Assembly (NCBI GenBank): GCA_019744815.1
Contig: JAIEUA010000012.1
Span: forward strand, 186,001 to 250,000
Direction of reading: 5' to 3'
Source of the DNA: Phycisphaerales bacterium
GTDB lineage: Bacteria > Planctomycetota > Phycisphaerae > Phycisphaerales > UBA1924
Length of the DNA: 64,000 nucleotides
This document shows, in pieces, positions 7,601-16,341 of this stretch. The translations under genes were made by a program, and so were the position numbers. The number at the start of each line of letters is the position of its first letter. Position 1 is the first letter of the stretch. The notes below the pieces were generated by a model. It ran no database searches, was not told the origin of the DNA, and worked only from the letters and a program-made list of their open reading frames with translations.

Positions 7601-10600
7601 TCAGAACATCTCGAACGCCGCCCTCGGTTTCTCGGACGTGCGTTTGCTCGGGTCCGGCTCGGCGATCTGCACGCGAGCGGCCTCGATCTGCTTCTCCTTC
7701 ACCAGGAAGGTCATGACCGCCGCGCCGCGCTGCTGGAGCAACTCCGTGATCCGCTCCTCGGACAGCTTCATCGCCTCGATCAGCGCCTTCTCCATCTCAT
7801 CCAGCGGCGGCGGCGCGGGCACGTCGGAGCCCACCCGACGCACCGACGGTGGCGCGGGCTCGCCCTTGGATCTCGCCTGCTCCTGCCTCAGGGCATCGAA
7901 GGCGATCATGGTCTGCTCCTTGAGCTGCGCCTCGCTCAGCTCGCGAGCGGGTTTTCCCTTCCCCAACGCGGCGGCCGCGTAGCCCTCGCGGAGGATCTGC
8001 CGGCGCAGCTCCACGCTGTCGGACTTCTGTTCATACTGACCCCGGACACGGAGCTTGATGCCCGGTCGCTCGGACATGCCCTTCGCCAGGATGTCGAGGC
8101 TGGAGATCGCCTCCGGCGTCAGCTCGGCCGAGCCGGGCGCGAACGCGATCTGAGAAAGGTCCGTGTCGTTTCCGCCAAAGATGGCGCCCAGGATCTGGAA
8201 GGGCGCGGTGGCGGCCTTCACGAGCAGCCCCGTGAACGCCTGCCAGATCACGCCGCTCAGGCTGAACTTGGGATCGCTGATGTCGCCGCTGATCGGAATC
8301 TTGCTCTTGATCTGATCGTTGGAATCACGCAGGAGCGCCAGTCCCAGTTCCAGCGGTGCATCGATCGCGTCCAGACTCTTCACCCGCTCCCCGAGCTTCA
8401 GCCGGTCGAACGCGAAGTCGATCTCGCCCTTCATCTGGTTGTCCGCGATCTGGATCGGGATGCGCGTGGTCATCCTTCCCTCGGCCATCTGATACCCGAG
8501 GAATCGGCCGGTGGGTCCCGAATACGGCGGGAGCGGGATCGTGGTCAGCTCCACCTTCACGTTGGCGGCGGGGGAGTCCTTGAAGGCGTCGAGCGTCCCA
8601 GCGAGCGCAAACCGGCCGCTGTTGTTGACCTTGGCCGCGACGCTCACATCCGAGATCACACCGCCGGCGGTCGAGAACGGAGCCGCGGTGACGGTGATCT
8701 CCTCCGCCGCGATCACGGTCGGGGGTACGGTCGAAGAATCGGTGAGATCGATGCTTGACCCCTTCAGCTCGAAGCGATCGATCGCGACTGTGAATGGGAC
8801 AAACCCCGCCAAGGTGAACTTGCGTTTCTCTCCCGGGGGCTGCTTCGTGAACCCCTCGGGCGGAAGCATCGGGACGTTGCCTGTAACAGTGAGTCCATCC
8901 ACCTGAGCGAGCGAGGCGGCGACGCTCTTCTCTTTGGTGTTCAGCGTGAACGACTCGATCTTCGCGTTACCGACGGCGATCAGCCCTTCACCGAAGCGTT
9001 CGGCCTTTGCTTTGACGCCCGAGACGGTGGAGCTCCCCTTCAAGGTCAGCACCGGGTCCGTGCCGGGTGCCGCGTTCACGAGGAGGTCGCCCTGGTACGA
9101 CGCTTCTCCCAATCCCGCGGTGATCGGCCCAAAGGCCTCCGCCGCGCTCGCATCGACGCCGCCCAGGCGCGCCGTTCCGCTGAACGCGATCGCGACCGCC
9201 CCGGCGCTCGCACGCTTGAGCGTGGCACCTCCGTCAATCTCTAGAGATCCGATCGACGCCTTGGTGAGCCCCGTCTGCGGCAGCGGCGCGGACGCCGCGA
9301 ACGCTTCGCCCTTGATGGTGCCCTTCCACGCGATGTCGATGTCGGCGTCGGCGGATGTGTCGAGCGTCGCCTCGCTCACGATGTCAAGCGACTTGGCCCC
9401 CAGCACCAGCTCCTTGTTCTCGTTCGATACAAACGACAACGGTGCGAGAACGGTGCGTCCGGTCCAACCGGTTCGGGCTCCTCCCGCGGGCGGCAGCTCC
9501 GCCCGGAACGAACCCTTGAGCGAGATCATGCTGTTGCCCAGGCGCGCGGGCGGAAGCGGAGAGAGCGCCGACGCCGGGATATACGGCGAGGCCGCCGCCG
9601 CATTCAAATCCGTGCCCTCAATCGTGCCCTCGATCTTGCGGGCCAGAGGCTCCACCGTCCCCTCGATGTCGACTTTGCCCTTCTCCTGCACAGTGGCCCG
9701 GAGCCGGAACGGCGTCTTGAACAGTTCGACGCTGCGGATCGGTCCCGCGTGCAGGGTGACCCCGGAGGTTGCCAACCGCACCGCCTCGGGTGCGGACAAG
9801 TCGGCAAAGCTGTGCCGGTGTCCCGACACGTCGATCGACGTCAGTTCCACGGTCCATGGATTGCGAACATCCAGGATGAGCTGCCGCAGCCCGGTGAGCA
9901 GGCGCACGATCGGGTACGGGATCGCGTTCAGATCCGGACGAGATGTCGTCTCCACGGGCTTGGCGTCCGGCTCGGAACGCGGCTCGCTCAGGAGCGCGTC
10001 GCCCACCCGCTCCGGCAGGGTCGGTCCCTTGCTCAATTCAAACAGGCTCTCGCCGCCCTCCACTCCAACCTGCGCGATCGAGACGCTTCGCGCGTCGGCA
10101 TCGATCCGCAGGTCGGTGACCGTGACCAGCTCCGCCCCGGCGTCGGCCCGCCCCTCGAACGCTTCCTGCCAGGGCACCACCAGCTTGGGCTGCTCGACGG
10201 TGGCCGTCGAGACATGCACCTTCACAACGCGAGGAGCGGCAACAGGTGCAAACTCGTAGCTCAACTTCGCACTGACCTTCGCCCCCTCGAGCGCGATGTC
10301 GGTGTACCGCATGGCGTACGGCATCCAGCGTGAGGCCACGATGCCCACGACCTCGATCTCGCCCTTGCTGGTCAACGGGTTCGCCTGCAGCGATCCGGTC
10401 CAGGTGATGCGAGCGCCCTCGTCGGTGGAGAACTCGATCCGCATCGGGTTGAGATAATCCGGACGGGTGTCCACGTTGGAGATGTGAAACGCCGCGCCGT
10501 GGATCGTCCGTTCGAACCGCTTTGGAGTGGACAGGTCCTTGAACTCGATCGAGCCCCCTTCAACCGCCAAGTCTCGCACCACCAGCCTGGGGATCTTCCG

Positions 10601-11050
10601 GAGCGGCTCCTCGGGCCGTGCTTTGGGGTCGACGGGCACTGGCTTCACCAGCTTCGCGAAGGTGTTGCTTCCGTCGCTCTCGATCCGTCCCCGGACGAAC
10701 GGGTTGACCACCTTCACTTCGCCAAAGTGCCACCCGCGCGAGAAGATCGTGTCGAGCGTCTGAAAGTTCGCGTCGAACCGATCAAACGCGAAGACCCGCT
10801 CACCGGCGAGGTCCTTCACCTCGAGCTTCTGCAGCGTCAGCCAGAACGAGAACGGATTCGTGTACGCCTTCTCGAGCGTGATCGTCGCGTTGAGCCGCTT
10901 CTGAACCTGCGGCACGATCACCTTGCGGATGATCAGCGGCACCGCGAAGAACCCGAAGAGCGTGTAGAACGCGATCAACCCGGGCAGCCAGTACACAAGG
11001 AACCGCTTGCGGCGAGAAGCTCGGGGCTTGACTGGAAGAGGTGCGGCCAT
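7601..11050 (-). CDS. Large DUF748/AsmA-like envelope protein
   Basis: A 1149-residue protein from the ATG at 11050. A single N-terminal membrane segment (YWLPGLIAFYTLFGFFAVPL) is followed by RLNATITLEKAYTNPFSFWL, the start of the DUF748 repeat region typical of AsmA-like proteins. A long beta-rich middle follows. Near the end SAELTPEAISSLDILAKGM resembles the OmpA-like segment found in DUF748 proteins. Such proteins span the periplasm and are linked to outer-membrane lipid or protein transport. It is transcribed alone. The frame stays open upstream to 11380 without membrane or signal features, so the ATG next to the membrane segment is preferred. Confidence 0.8.
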   Translation of the reverse strand: MAAPLPVKPRASRRKRFLVYWLPGLIAFYTLFGFFAVPLIIRKVIVPQVQKRLNATITLEKAYTNPFSFWLTLQKLEVKDLAGERVFAFDRFDANFQTLDTIFSRGWHFGEVKVVNPFVRGRIESDGSNTFAKLVKPVPVDPKARPEEPLRKIPRLVVRDLAVEGGSIEFKDLSTPKRFERTIHGAAFHISNVDTRPDYLNPMRIEFSTDEGARITWTGSLQANPLTSKGEIEVVGIVASRWMPYAMRYTDIALEGAKVSAKLSYEFAPVAAPRVVKVHVSTATVEQPKLVVPWQEAFEGRADAGAELVTVTDLRIDADARSVSIAQVGVEGGESLFELSKGPTLPERVGDALLSEPRSEPDAKPVETTSRPDLNAIPYPIVRLLTGLRQLILDVRNPWTVELTSIDVSGHRHSFADLSAPEAVRLATSGVTLHAGPIRSVELFKTPFRLRATVQEKGKVDIEGTVEPLARKIEGTIEGTDLNAAAASPYIPASALSPLPPARLGNSMISLKGSFRAELPPAGGARTGWTGRTVLAPLSFVSNENKELVLGAKSLDIVSEATLDTSADADIDIAWKGTIKGEAFAASAPLPQTGLTKASIGSLEIDGGATLKRASAGAVAIAFSGTARLGGVDASAAEAFGPITAGLGEASYQGDLLVNAAPGTDPVLTLKGSSTVSGVKAKAERFGEGLIAVGNAKIESFTLNTKEKSVAASLAQVDGLTVTGNVPMLPPEGFTKQPPGEKRKFTLAGFVPFTVAIDRFELKGSSIDLTDSSTVPPTVIAAEEITVTAAPFSTAGGVISDVSVAAKVNNSGRFALAGTLDAFKDSPAANVKVELTTIPLPPYSGPTGRFLGYQMAEGRMTTRIPIQIADNQMKGEIDFAFDRLKLGERVKSLDAIDAPLELGLALLRDSNDQIKSKIPISGDISDPKFSLSGVIWQAFTGLLVKAATAPFQILGAIFGGNDTDLSQIAFAPGSAELTPEAISSLDILAKGMSERPGIKLRVRGQYEQKSDSVELRRQILREGYAAAALGKGKPARELSEAQLKEQTMIAFDALRQEQARSKGEPAPPSVRRVGSDVPAPPPLDEMEKALIEAMKLSEERITELLQQRGAAVMTFLVKEKQIEAARVQIAEPDPSKRTSEKPRAAFEMF

Positions 11051-11165
11051 ACCCCGTTCTAGCACGCCATGGAAGTGATCGCAAGTAAGCACGGCCCCTC
11101 GAATGCACGATCGCCGACCGTCCCCCCAAGCCGCTCCGCGTCCCCGGTGCTTTCTATGCTCGCGG

Positions 11166-11678
11166 ATGTCAGCCGCCGACATCCACCACGCGGGCCTGTC
11201 GCCAACCGTTGCTCTCCGCGACGTGCAACGCGCCGACCTGGACATGCTCTTTGAGTGGCAGCAGAACCCCGAGGGCTGCGCGATGGCCTTCGTGAAGCCC
11301 AGGTCCCGCCCCGCGTTCGACGCGGCGTGGGACAAGGTCCTGACCGAGCGCGAAAACACCGCCTCAGGGCTCGTCGCCAAGCTGATCCTTTCCGATCAGG
11401 TCCCCTGCGGATCGATTGGTACCCACTCGACAAACGGCGAACTCCAGGTCGGCTACCTCATCGCCCGTCCATTCTGGAACCAAGGCATCGCCACCCGCGC
11501 CCTTGCGCTGTTGCTCGCGCAGCTTCCCGTGCGCCCACTCCACGCCCGCGCGGCTGCCCGCAACACTGCTTCCATCAAGGTCCTGCTCAAGAACGGCTTC
11601 CGCATCACCGGCACCAAGTGGGGGGACGAGACCGACCGTTACCTCGCGTGCGAAGAGATCATCTTTCTCTTGCAGTGA
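11166..11678 (+). CDS. GNAT (RimJ/RimL-like) N-acetyltransferase
   Basis: A 170-residue protein from the ATG at 11166. It fits the Acetyltransf_3 pattern: VALRDVQRADLDMLFEWQQN at the start, GELQVGYLIARPFWNQGIAT as the acetyl-CoA loop, and ARNTASIKVLLKNGFRITGT near the end. The substrate cannot be told from sequence; members act on protein N-termini, amino acids or antibiotics. It is divergent from the DUF748 gene and sits just before the RNase P RNA gene, which is on the other strand. Confidence 0.8.
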   Translation: MSAADIHHAGLSPTVALRDVQRADLDMLFEWQQNPEGCAMAFVKPRSRPAFDAAWDKVLTERENTASGLVAKLILSDQVPCGSIGTHSTNGELQVGYLIARPFWNQGIATRALALLLAQLPVRPLHARAAARNTASIKVLLKNGFRITGTKWGDETDRYLACEEIIFLLQ

Positions 11679-11756
11679 TCTGGCGATCGCATCCCGCGTT
11701 CCTCGCTCACAGCTCGTATCTCACCCCTCACACCTCACCCCTTCCCACTCGCCACC

Positions 11757-11788
11757 AAAAAGGCCGCGAGCCCCTTGCGGGGCTCGCG
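11757..11788 (-). terminator. Rho-independent terminator of the RNase P RNA gene
   Basis: A 10-bp perfect stem (CGCGAGCCCC / GGGGCTCGCG) with a 4-base loop. On the minus strand it is followed by GGCC and a run of five T. It lies directly after the 3' end of the RNase P RNA. Confidence 0.75.
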
Positions 11789-11792
11789 ATCG

Positions 11793-12248
11793 TTCCGACG
11801 CGGCGATAAGCCGAGTTCTGTTCCGAGGCCGGTTTGCCGACGCCCTTGCGAGCACCGACACCTGTCCCCGGCGGCGACCATTTCTCTGGGCCCAGCGTTG
11901 CCGCGGGGCTCAAGCGATCTACCCGCACCCGACATGCCCGGACCGGACACCCCCGGTCTTGCGACCAGAGCGGATGCTGCTTGACCTTGCACGCACTGGG
12001 GTTTGCCATGCCCCGACCCTCACGGGCCGAGCGGTGCGCTCTTACCGCACCTTTTCACCCTTACCTGATCCGCCCTTGCGGACGGCCATCGGCGGTTCAA
12101 TCTCTGTGGCACTGTCCCGCGCTCGGGGAGGATGGCGGTTTTCCGCCGCCTGCCGAACGGGTGGGCGTTACCCACCAGCGTGTCCTGCCGTGCTCGGACT
12201 TTCCTCAGGGCCGGGACCGTCCCAACCCCGCGACCGCCTGCCGCGTCT
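11793..12248 (-). ncRNA. rnpB: RNase P RNA (catalytic RNA for tRNA 5' processing)
   Basis: Read on the minus strand, the region contains GAGGAAAGTCCGAGC (12192-12206), the conserved 5' core of bacterial RNase P RNA, and ACAGAACTCGGCTTATC near 11805-11821, its conserved 3' core. Helix P1 closes the molecule: GACGCGGC (12240-12247) pairs perfectly with GCCGCGTC (11797-11804). The length of about 455 nt fits bacterial type A/B RNAs. A TACAAT -10 box lies just upstream and a terminator just downstream, so both ends are defined to within a few bases. Confidence 0.93.
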
Positions 12249-12254
12249 CCCGCA

Positions 12255-12260
12255 ATTGTA
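12255..12260 (-). promoter_or_regulatory. Probable -10 box of rnpB
   Basis: TACAAT on the minus strand, five of six matches to the sigma-70 -10 consensus. It places the start of transcription near 12248, next to the P1 helix of the RNase P RNA. No good -35 hexamer was found at 16-18 bases. Confidence 0.45.
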
Positions 12261-12339
12261 TCGACCATCTCAAGCCCCCGATTCGGCGGCCGCTCGACCG
12301 CTGCTGGCCCGCCATCGCCCGCCCCGCACACCGGTTAGG

Positions 12340-13392
12340 ATGTCGGCGTTGTCCACCAAGCGCGACGCCAAGAAGACCGCGGTGATCTGGCTCCGGCCCG
12401 AGCAGTTGCCGCTCGCTCACGAGGTCGCCAACCTCTGCGACCTCGAGATCGAAGCCGCGGGCTCCAGCCAGCGGGGCCGCTCCTCCGAGCTCGCCGCAGC
12501 CCTCAGCACCGAGCCCGCCGACGACCTCCGCTCCACGCTCGCTGAGACCGGCGCCAACCTCGTCCTGCTCCTCGACCCCGGTGACTTCGGCGCCGAGCCC
12601 AACCCCACTGACGACCGCGCCCTCGCCGCCGCGAAATCCCGCGGCGTCAAGATCGCTTCGCTCGAACCGATCCCCGCCACCGCGCTCGCGCTCCACACGC
12701 CCGGCGTCGGCGACCCCGTCGACGACGTCACCATCCCCGATCCCGTCCGCTTCCTGCCGCAGTCGCGCCAGTCCAAACGCCACCGCGAAGCGAGCGAGGT
12801 CATCGAGCAGTTCGGCTACGTCCGCACCCTCACCATCGAGCAGTGGAACACCCCCGCGGAAGGCTCGCTCGGGTCGCTGCTCTTCTCCGCGCTTGACCTT
12901 GCTATCGGCATCCTCGGCGTGCCCGAAACCGCCGACGCCCAGTTCGTCTCACCCGCCCACGGCCAGGGCGTGCACACCGTCGCGGGCGATTCACTCCGCG
13001 CTCTCAGCGGCGACCTCACCGCACTTCTCCGCTTCAGCGACGGCCGCGGCGCGACCATTGTCGCCTCCGACCACGCCGGCCGCTGGAACCGCGTCGTCAC
13101 CATGCTCGGCCCGTCCGGACGCCTCCGCATCTACGACGACGGCTTCGAGTTGGTCAACGCCGCGGGCGAGAAGGTCGACGAGTCGCGACAACGCCGCACC
13201 GTGAAGAGCCCCGCCCACAGCGTCGCGGCGATCGCCGACGCCATCGATCGCCTGCTTGATCCTCACGCCGCGGTCCCGCCGCCGCTGGATCACATGGGCA
13301 TCCTGACCACCGCGCAGGCCGCCTTGCTCAGCACCCGCACGGGACAACCCGAATCGCCCGACACCATCCGCCGCATGGTGCAGCGAGGCTGA
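12340..13392 (+). CDS. Gfo/Idh/MocA-like protein of unknown function
   Basis: A 350-residue protein from the ATG at 12340. The second half (SLLFSALDLAIGILGVPETA, TALLRFSDGRGATIVAS, GPSGRLRIYDDGFELVN) resembles the C-terminal alpha/beta domain of Gfo/Idh/MocA oxidoreductases. The N-terminal half does not show a clear GxGxxG nucleotide-binding loop, so enzymatic activity is doubtful. It stands alone; upstream is the oppositely oriented rnpB. It could be a scaffold or degenerate dehydrogenase. Confidence 0.55.
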   Translation: MSALSTKRDAKKTAVIWLRPEQLPLAHEVANLCDLEIEAAGSSQRGRSSELAAALSTEPADDLRSTLAETGANLVLLLDPGDFGAEPNPTDDRALAAAKSRGVKIASLEPIPATALALHTPGVGDPVDDVTIPDPVRFLPQSRQSKRHREASEVIEQFGYVRTLTIEQWNTPAEGSLGSLLFSALDLAIGILGVPETADAQFVSPAHGQGVHTVAGDSLRALSGDLTALLRFSDGRGATIVASDHAGRWNRVVTMLGPSGRLRIYDDGFELVNAAGEKVDESRQRRTVKSPAHSVAAIADAIDRLLDPHAAVPPPLDHMGILTTAQAALLSTRTGQPESPDTIRRMVQRG

Positions 13393-13761
13393 AGCGCGAG
13401 GCAGAAACCTTCCGAGCCGCGGGCTTCAGCCCGCGCGGTGCCGTTGGTGCCACCAGTCCGCGGCTGCTCTGAGCCGCGCAACTGGTGCCGTCTGCAACCC
13501 GTGCATCCAAGCTCCGAACCGCATCAGTCGCGCCGCAAAGCCGGCGGACTGATGGCACCCATTGAGATCGAACGCCAACAAAGACGCCGAGGCTAACGAG
13601 GCTCTGCGAGGAAGCCTCGGATCGTTCACGCCGTTGGTTGCGACCTCGCTCATGCTCGGGCGTCATCGCTTCGACCCATCCGAGCCTTCCTCGAAGACTC
13701 GTCAGGCTCGGCGTCTGTTGCGACTCCATCGCACACGCCGGCTTCGTGTTACGCTCCCGGT
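13393..13761. repeat. Intergenic region holding three GC-rich palindromes
   Basis: 369 bases without a recognisable gene. Three inverted repeats follow one another: GCGGGCT/AGCCCGC at 13419-13434; an imperfect stem at 13452-13486 beginning ACCAGTCCGCGGCT and ending AGCCGCGCAACTGGT; and one at 13522-13554 beginning CATCAGTC and ending GACTGATG. The first may act as a terminator for the preceding gene although no T-run follows. The others look like dispersed palindromic repeats. The remainder, about 200 bases, shows nothing. Confidence 0.5.
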
Positions 13762-14700
13762 ATGCCACCGCTGCTCACGTTCTTCCTCATCACCCTCGCC
13801 ATCCTCCTCGCCTCCGCGATCTTCTTCCACATCCTCGTCCGCCTGGGCTCCTTCGGCCAGCGTGCCTGCGACGCCTGCGCCAAGGCCCCGCTCCTCGATC
13901 TCATCGTCTTCTACTTCTGCCATGGGCCGCACATCGCCGCGTTTCTGTTTTGGTGGTTCACGCCAGCGCCGGTCCTTGTGGAGACCATGATCGGAAACGG
14001 CAATCGGGTCGTCGCGGACCTTGAAGTGCGCCGCGGCACGATTGATCCATCAGAGTTCAACCGCTGGCTCGACGGCGACCTCAGCCTCGTGACGTACCTC
14101 GCAATCTCAATCGCCGCCCAAGCCGCCACCCTCGTCCTCTGGTCGTGGTTCCACGAGGCCCTCAACCCCGGCATCCGCAAGGGCCCGCGCATCGTCAGCA
14201 CGCTCAACCGTCGCGTCGGCTGGTTCCGCAACCACGCCGCCGTCTGGTGGACCGCCCTCGCCGTCCCGCTCTTCACCCTCGTCCGCCTCGCCGAGATCCT
14301 CATCTATCCGCCGCTGCACTGGCTCGTCCGCCTCCCCAAGTACAACACCGCCGAGTGGATCAACATCAGCCGCCAGAAGTTCAGCGGCCTGGTCGGCTAC
14401 GACCTCATCTGGTGCCTCTACTGCGACTGGATGACCGGCGTCTGGAGCCTCGGCAGCGAGATGCTCCGCAACGTCGAGTCCTTCTGGTGCCCCATCAAGT
14501 ACACCAGCCCCGAGAAATGCGAGAAGTGCTCGATCGACTTCCCCGACATCGAGGGCGGCTGGGTCGACGCCAAGGGCAACATCGCCGACGTCGCCAAGGT
14601 CCTCGAAGAGAAATACCCCGGCCCCAAGGGCGACAACGGTTGGTTCGGCCACCCCTCACGGACGACCCTCACCGTCGAAGGCCGCGTGCCCAAGCGGTAG
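13762..14700 (+). CDS. Membrane protein with C-terminal Cys-rich (zinc-ribbon-like) domain
   Basis: A 312-residue protein. Membrane segments lie near residues 4-26, 46-70, 112-135 and 170-195. The C-terminal part contains WCLYCDW, then FWCPIKY and EKCEKCSIDFPD, five or six Cys spaced as in a metal-binding ribbon on one side of the membrane. I do not recognise the family. It lies just upstream of a double zinc-ribbon gene and the rsmH-ftsI cluster and may be cotranscribed with them. Confidence 0.6.
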   Translation: MPPLLTFFLITLAILLASAIFFHILVRLGSFGQRACDACAKAPLLDLIVFYFCHGPHIAAFLFWWFTPAPVLVETMIGNGNRVVADLEVRRGTIDPSEFNRWLDGDLSLVTYLAISIAAQAATLVLWSWFHEALNPGIRKGPRIVSTLNRRVGWFRNHAAVWWTALAVPLFTLVRLAEILIYPPLHWLVRLPKYNTAEWINISRQKFSGLVGYDLIWCLYCDWMTGVWSLGSEMLRNVESFWCPIKYTSPEKCEKCSIDFPDIEGGWVDAKGNIADVAKVLEEKYPGPKGDNGWFGHPSRTTLTVEGRVPKR

Positions 14701-14735
14701 CGTTCCCGCCTTCTCCATCCTGATACGCTCCGCCC

Positions 14736-15161
14736 ATGGACATCACCCCCAAAGGCAAGATCCGCTGCCCCAAGGACGCCACCATCATGGAGAAGCTGGG
14801 CGTCGGCTCCGGAGAGCATGCGCTCGAAGTCGATCACTGCGCTCGCTGCGGGGCGATCTGGTTTGACCCCTACGAGTTGGAACAGACCATCAAGGCCAAG
14901 GACGCCGGGGCCAGCATGGAAGAGCTGGACTTCGGCAAGGCCAAGCATTCCTACGAGCAGACCATGTACCGCTCGGGAGACAAGCACTGCCCGCGGGACA
15001 ACACCGTCCTCATCGAGATCCCCGATCCCCGCCAGCCGCACGTCATGATCGATCTTTGCCGAACCTGCGGCGGGGTGCTCCTCGACGCGGGCGAACTCAA
15101 GGACCTCAGCGAGTTCACCCTGGCCGAGCGGGTGAAGGGCTTCTTCCGGCGCAAAGCGTGA
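14736..15161 (+). CDS. Double zinc-ribbon (zf-TFIIB type) protein
   Basis: A 141-residue protein with two copies of the zf-TFIIB ribbon: RCPKDATIM...VDHCARCGAIWFDPYELE, and HCPRDNTVL...IDLCRTCGGVLLDAGELK. Each has the CPxD and CxxCG(A/G)xWxDxxEL pattern of this family. It probably binds two zinc ions; function unknown. Its stop overlaps the GTG start of rsmH (GTGA), so the two are likely translated together. Confidence 0.8.
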   Translation: MDITPKGKIRCPKDATIMEKLGVGSGEHALEVDHCARCGAIWFDPYELEQTIKAKDAGASMEELDFGKAKHSYEQTMYRSGDKHCPRDNTVLIEIPDPRQPHVMIDLCRTCGGVLLDAGELKDLSEFTLAERVKGFFRRKA

Positions 15162-16156
15162 GCCAACCCGAGACCCAAGTTCAATCCCCCGGCCCGGGCC
15201 ACGTGCCCGTGCTGCTCAACGAGATCGTCGCGGTGCTGCGGCCCCAACCGGGAGAGACCTACGCCGACGCCACAGCGGGTCGTGGCGGGCACGCGGCCGC
15301 GATGGCCACGCAAGTTGGGGCCTCCGGCGCCATCGTGCTGAACGACGCCGACGCGGAAAACCTCGCCTTCGCGACCACGCGGGTCCAACAGGCAGCGGCG
15401 GTGGGGGAGTCCAAACCCCTGTCGGTGACCGCCATCCAGGGCAACTTCGCGATGCTGCCCAGACGCATGGAAGGAGCCGGGCTCGCCGCGCACGCCTTCC
15501 TCGCCGACCTCGGCTTCGCCAGCAACCAGATCGACCGGGCCGAACGGGGCTTCTCGTTCGCACGCTCCGGACCCTTGGACATGCGGTTCGACGCCAGCCG
15601 CGGGCTGTCGGCCTTCGACCTCGTGAACCAGGCCCCGGAGAGGGAACTTTCCCGCATCTTCCGGGAGTACGGCGAAGAACCCGGCGCCGGAAGGGTGGCC
15701 CGTGCCATCATCGCCGCCCGAGCGGCGGCCCCGATCACCACCACCGACGCTCTCGCGGACGTCATCCGATCGGTGGTTTCCAAGCCGCCCGACAGCGGCA
15801 TCGACCCCGCGACCCGGTCGTTCCAGGGCCTGCGAATCGCAGTGAATGACGAGCTGGGAAGCCTCGACGCCCTGCTCGCCCTGATCCGCCTCGCGGCGGA
15901 GAAGCACAAGGTCTCACCGGTTCCGAAAACCCTTTCGGGCTCCGGCCCCTGGCTCGCACCCGGCGCCCGCGTCGCGATTCTCACATTTCACAGCCTCGAA
16001 GATCGACCCGTCAAAGCCCAGTTTGCCGATATGTGCAAGCACGGGTTGGCGACCGACTTGGCCCCCGGCGGAATCACCGCCACCGAGGACGAGAAGCGAA
16101 CCAACCCGCGGGCCCGATCGGCGCGGCTTCGCGCGATTCGGCTGATTGGTGCGTAG
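15158..16156 (+). CDS. rsmH: 16S rRNA m4C1402 methyltransferase
   Basis: A 332-residue protein from the GTG at 15158. It has the RsmH/MraW start motif HVPVLLNEIVAVL, the SAM loop YADATAGRGGHA, DLGFASNQIDRAERGFSF (family DLGVSSxQLDxxxRGFSF), MRFDASRGLSAFDLVN, the regulatory FREYGEEPGAGRVARAI, and late FHSLEDRPVK. It N4-methylates C1402 of 16S rRNA. In most bacteria this gene opens the division and cell wall cluster, as it does here: a LysM gene, an ftsL-like gene and ftsI follow on the same strand. Confidence 0.92.
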   Translation: MSQPETQVQSPGPGHVPVLLNEIVAVLRPQPGETYADATAGRGGHAAAMATQVGASGAIVLNDADAENLAFATTRVQQAAAVGESKPLSVTAIQGNFAMLPRRMEGAGLAAHAFLADLGFASNQIDRAERGFSFARSGPLDMRFDASRGLSAFDLVNQAPERELSRIFREYGEEPGAGRVARAIIAARAAAPITTTDALADVIRSVVSKPPDSGIDPATRSFQGLRIAVNDELGSLDALLALIRLAAEKHKVSPVPKTLSGSGPWLAPGARVAILTFHSLEDRPVKAQFADMCKHGLATDLAPGGITATEDEKRTNPRARSARLRAIRLIGA

Positions 16157-16341
16157 CGACGCTGGAAGATTCGCCGGTGTTCGCTAGGATGGTCCGCTCG
16201 CGAGCGAAAGCCCGCGGCAGGTGTTTCGCCAAGACCCGGGCAAGGATGCCGCGGGCGGCGCATTCGGGAGTCGACTCCGGAGCCCACTGGCTCCGCCGTC
16301 GGGCGATCACGACGATCGCTGCTTACGGAAGGATCCGTTCA

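Noticed and set aside
11416..12339. Upstream extension of the Gfo/Idh/MocA-like frame through the rnpB region
   Set aside because: The extension is antisense to RNase P RNA and has no domain; the ATG at 12340 gives the real product.
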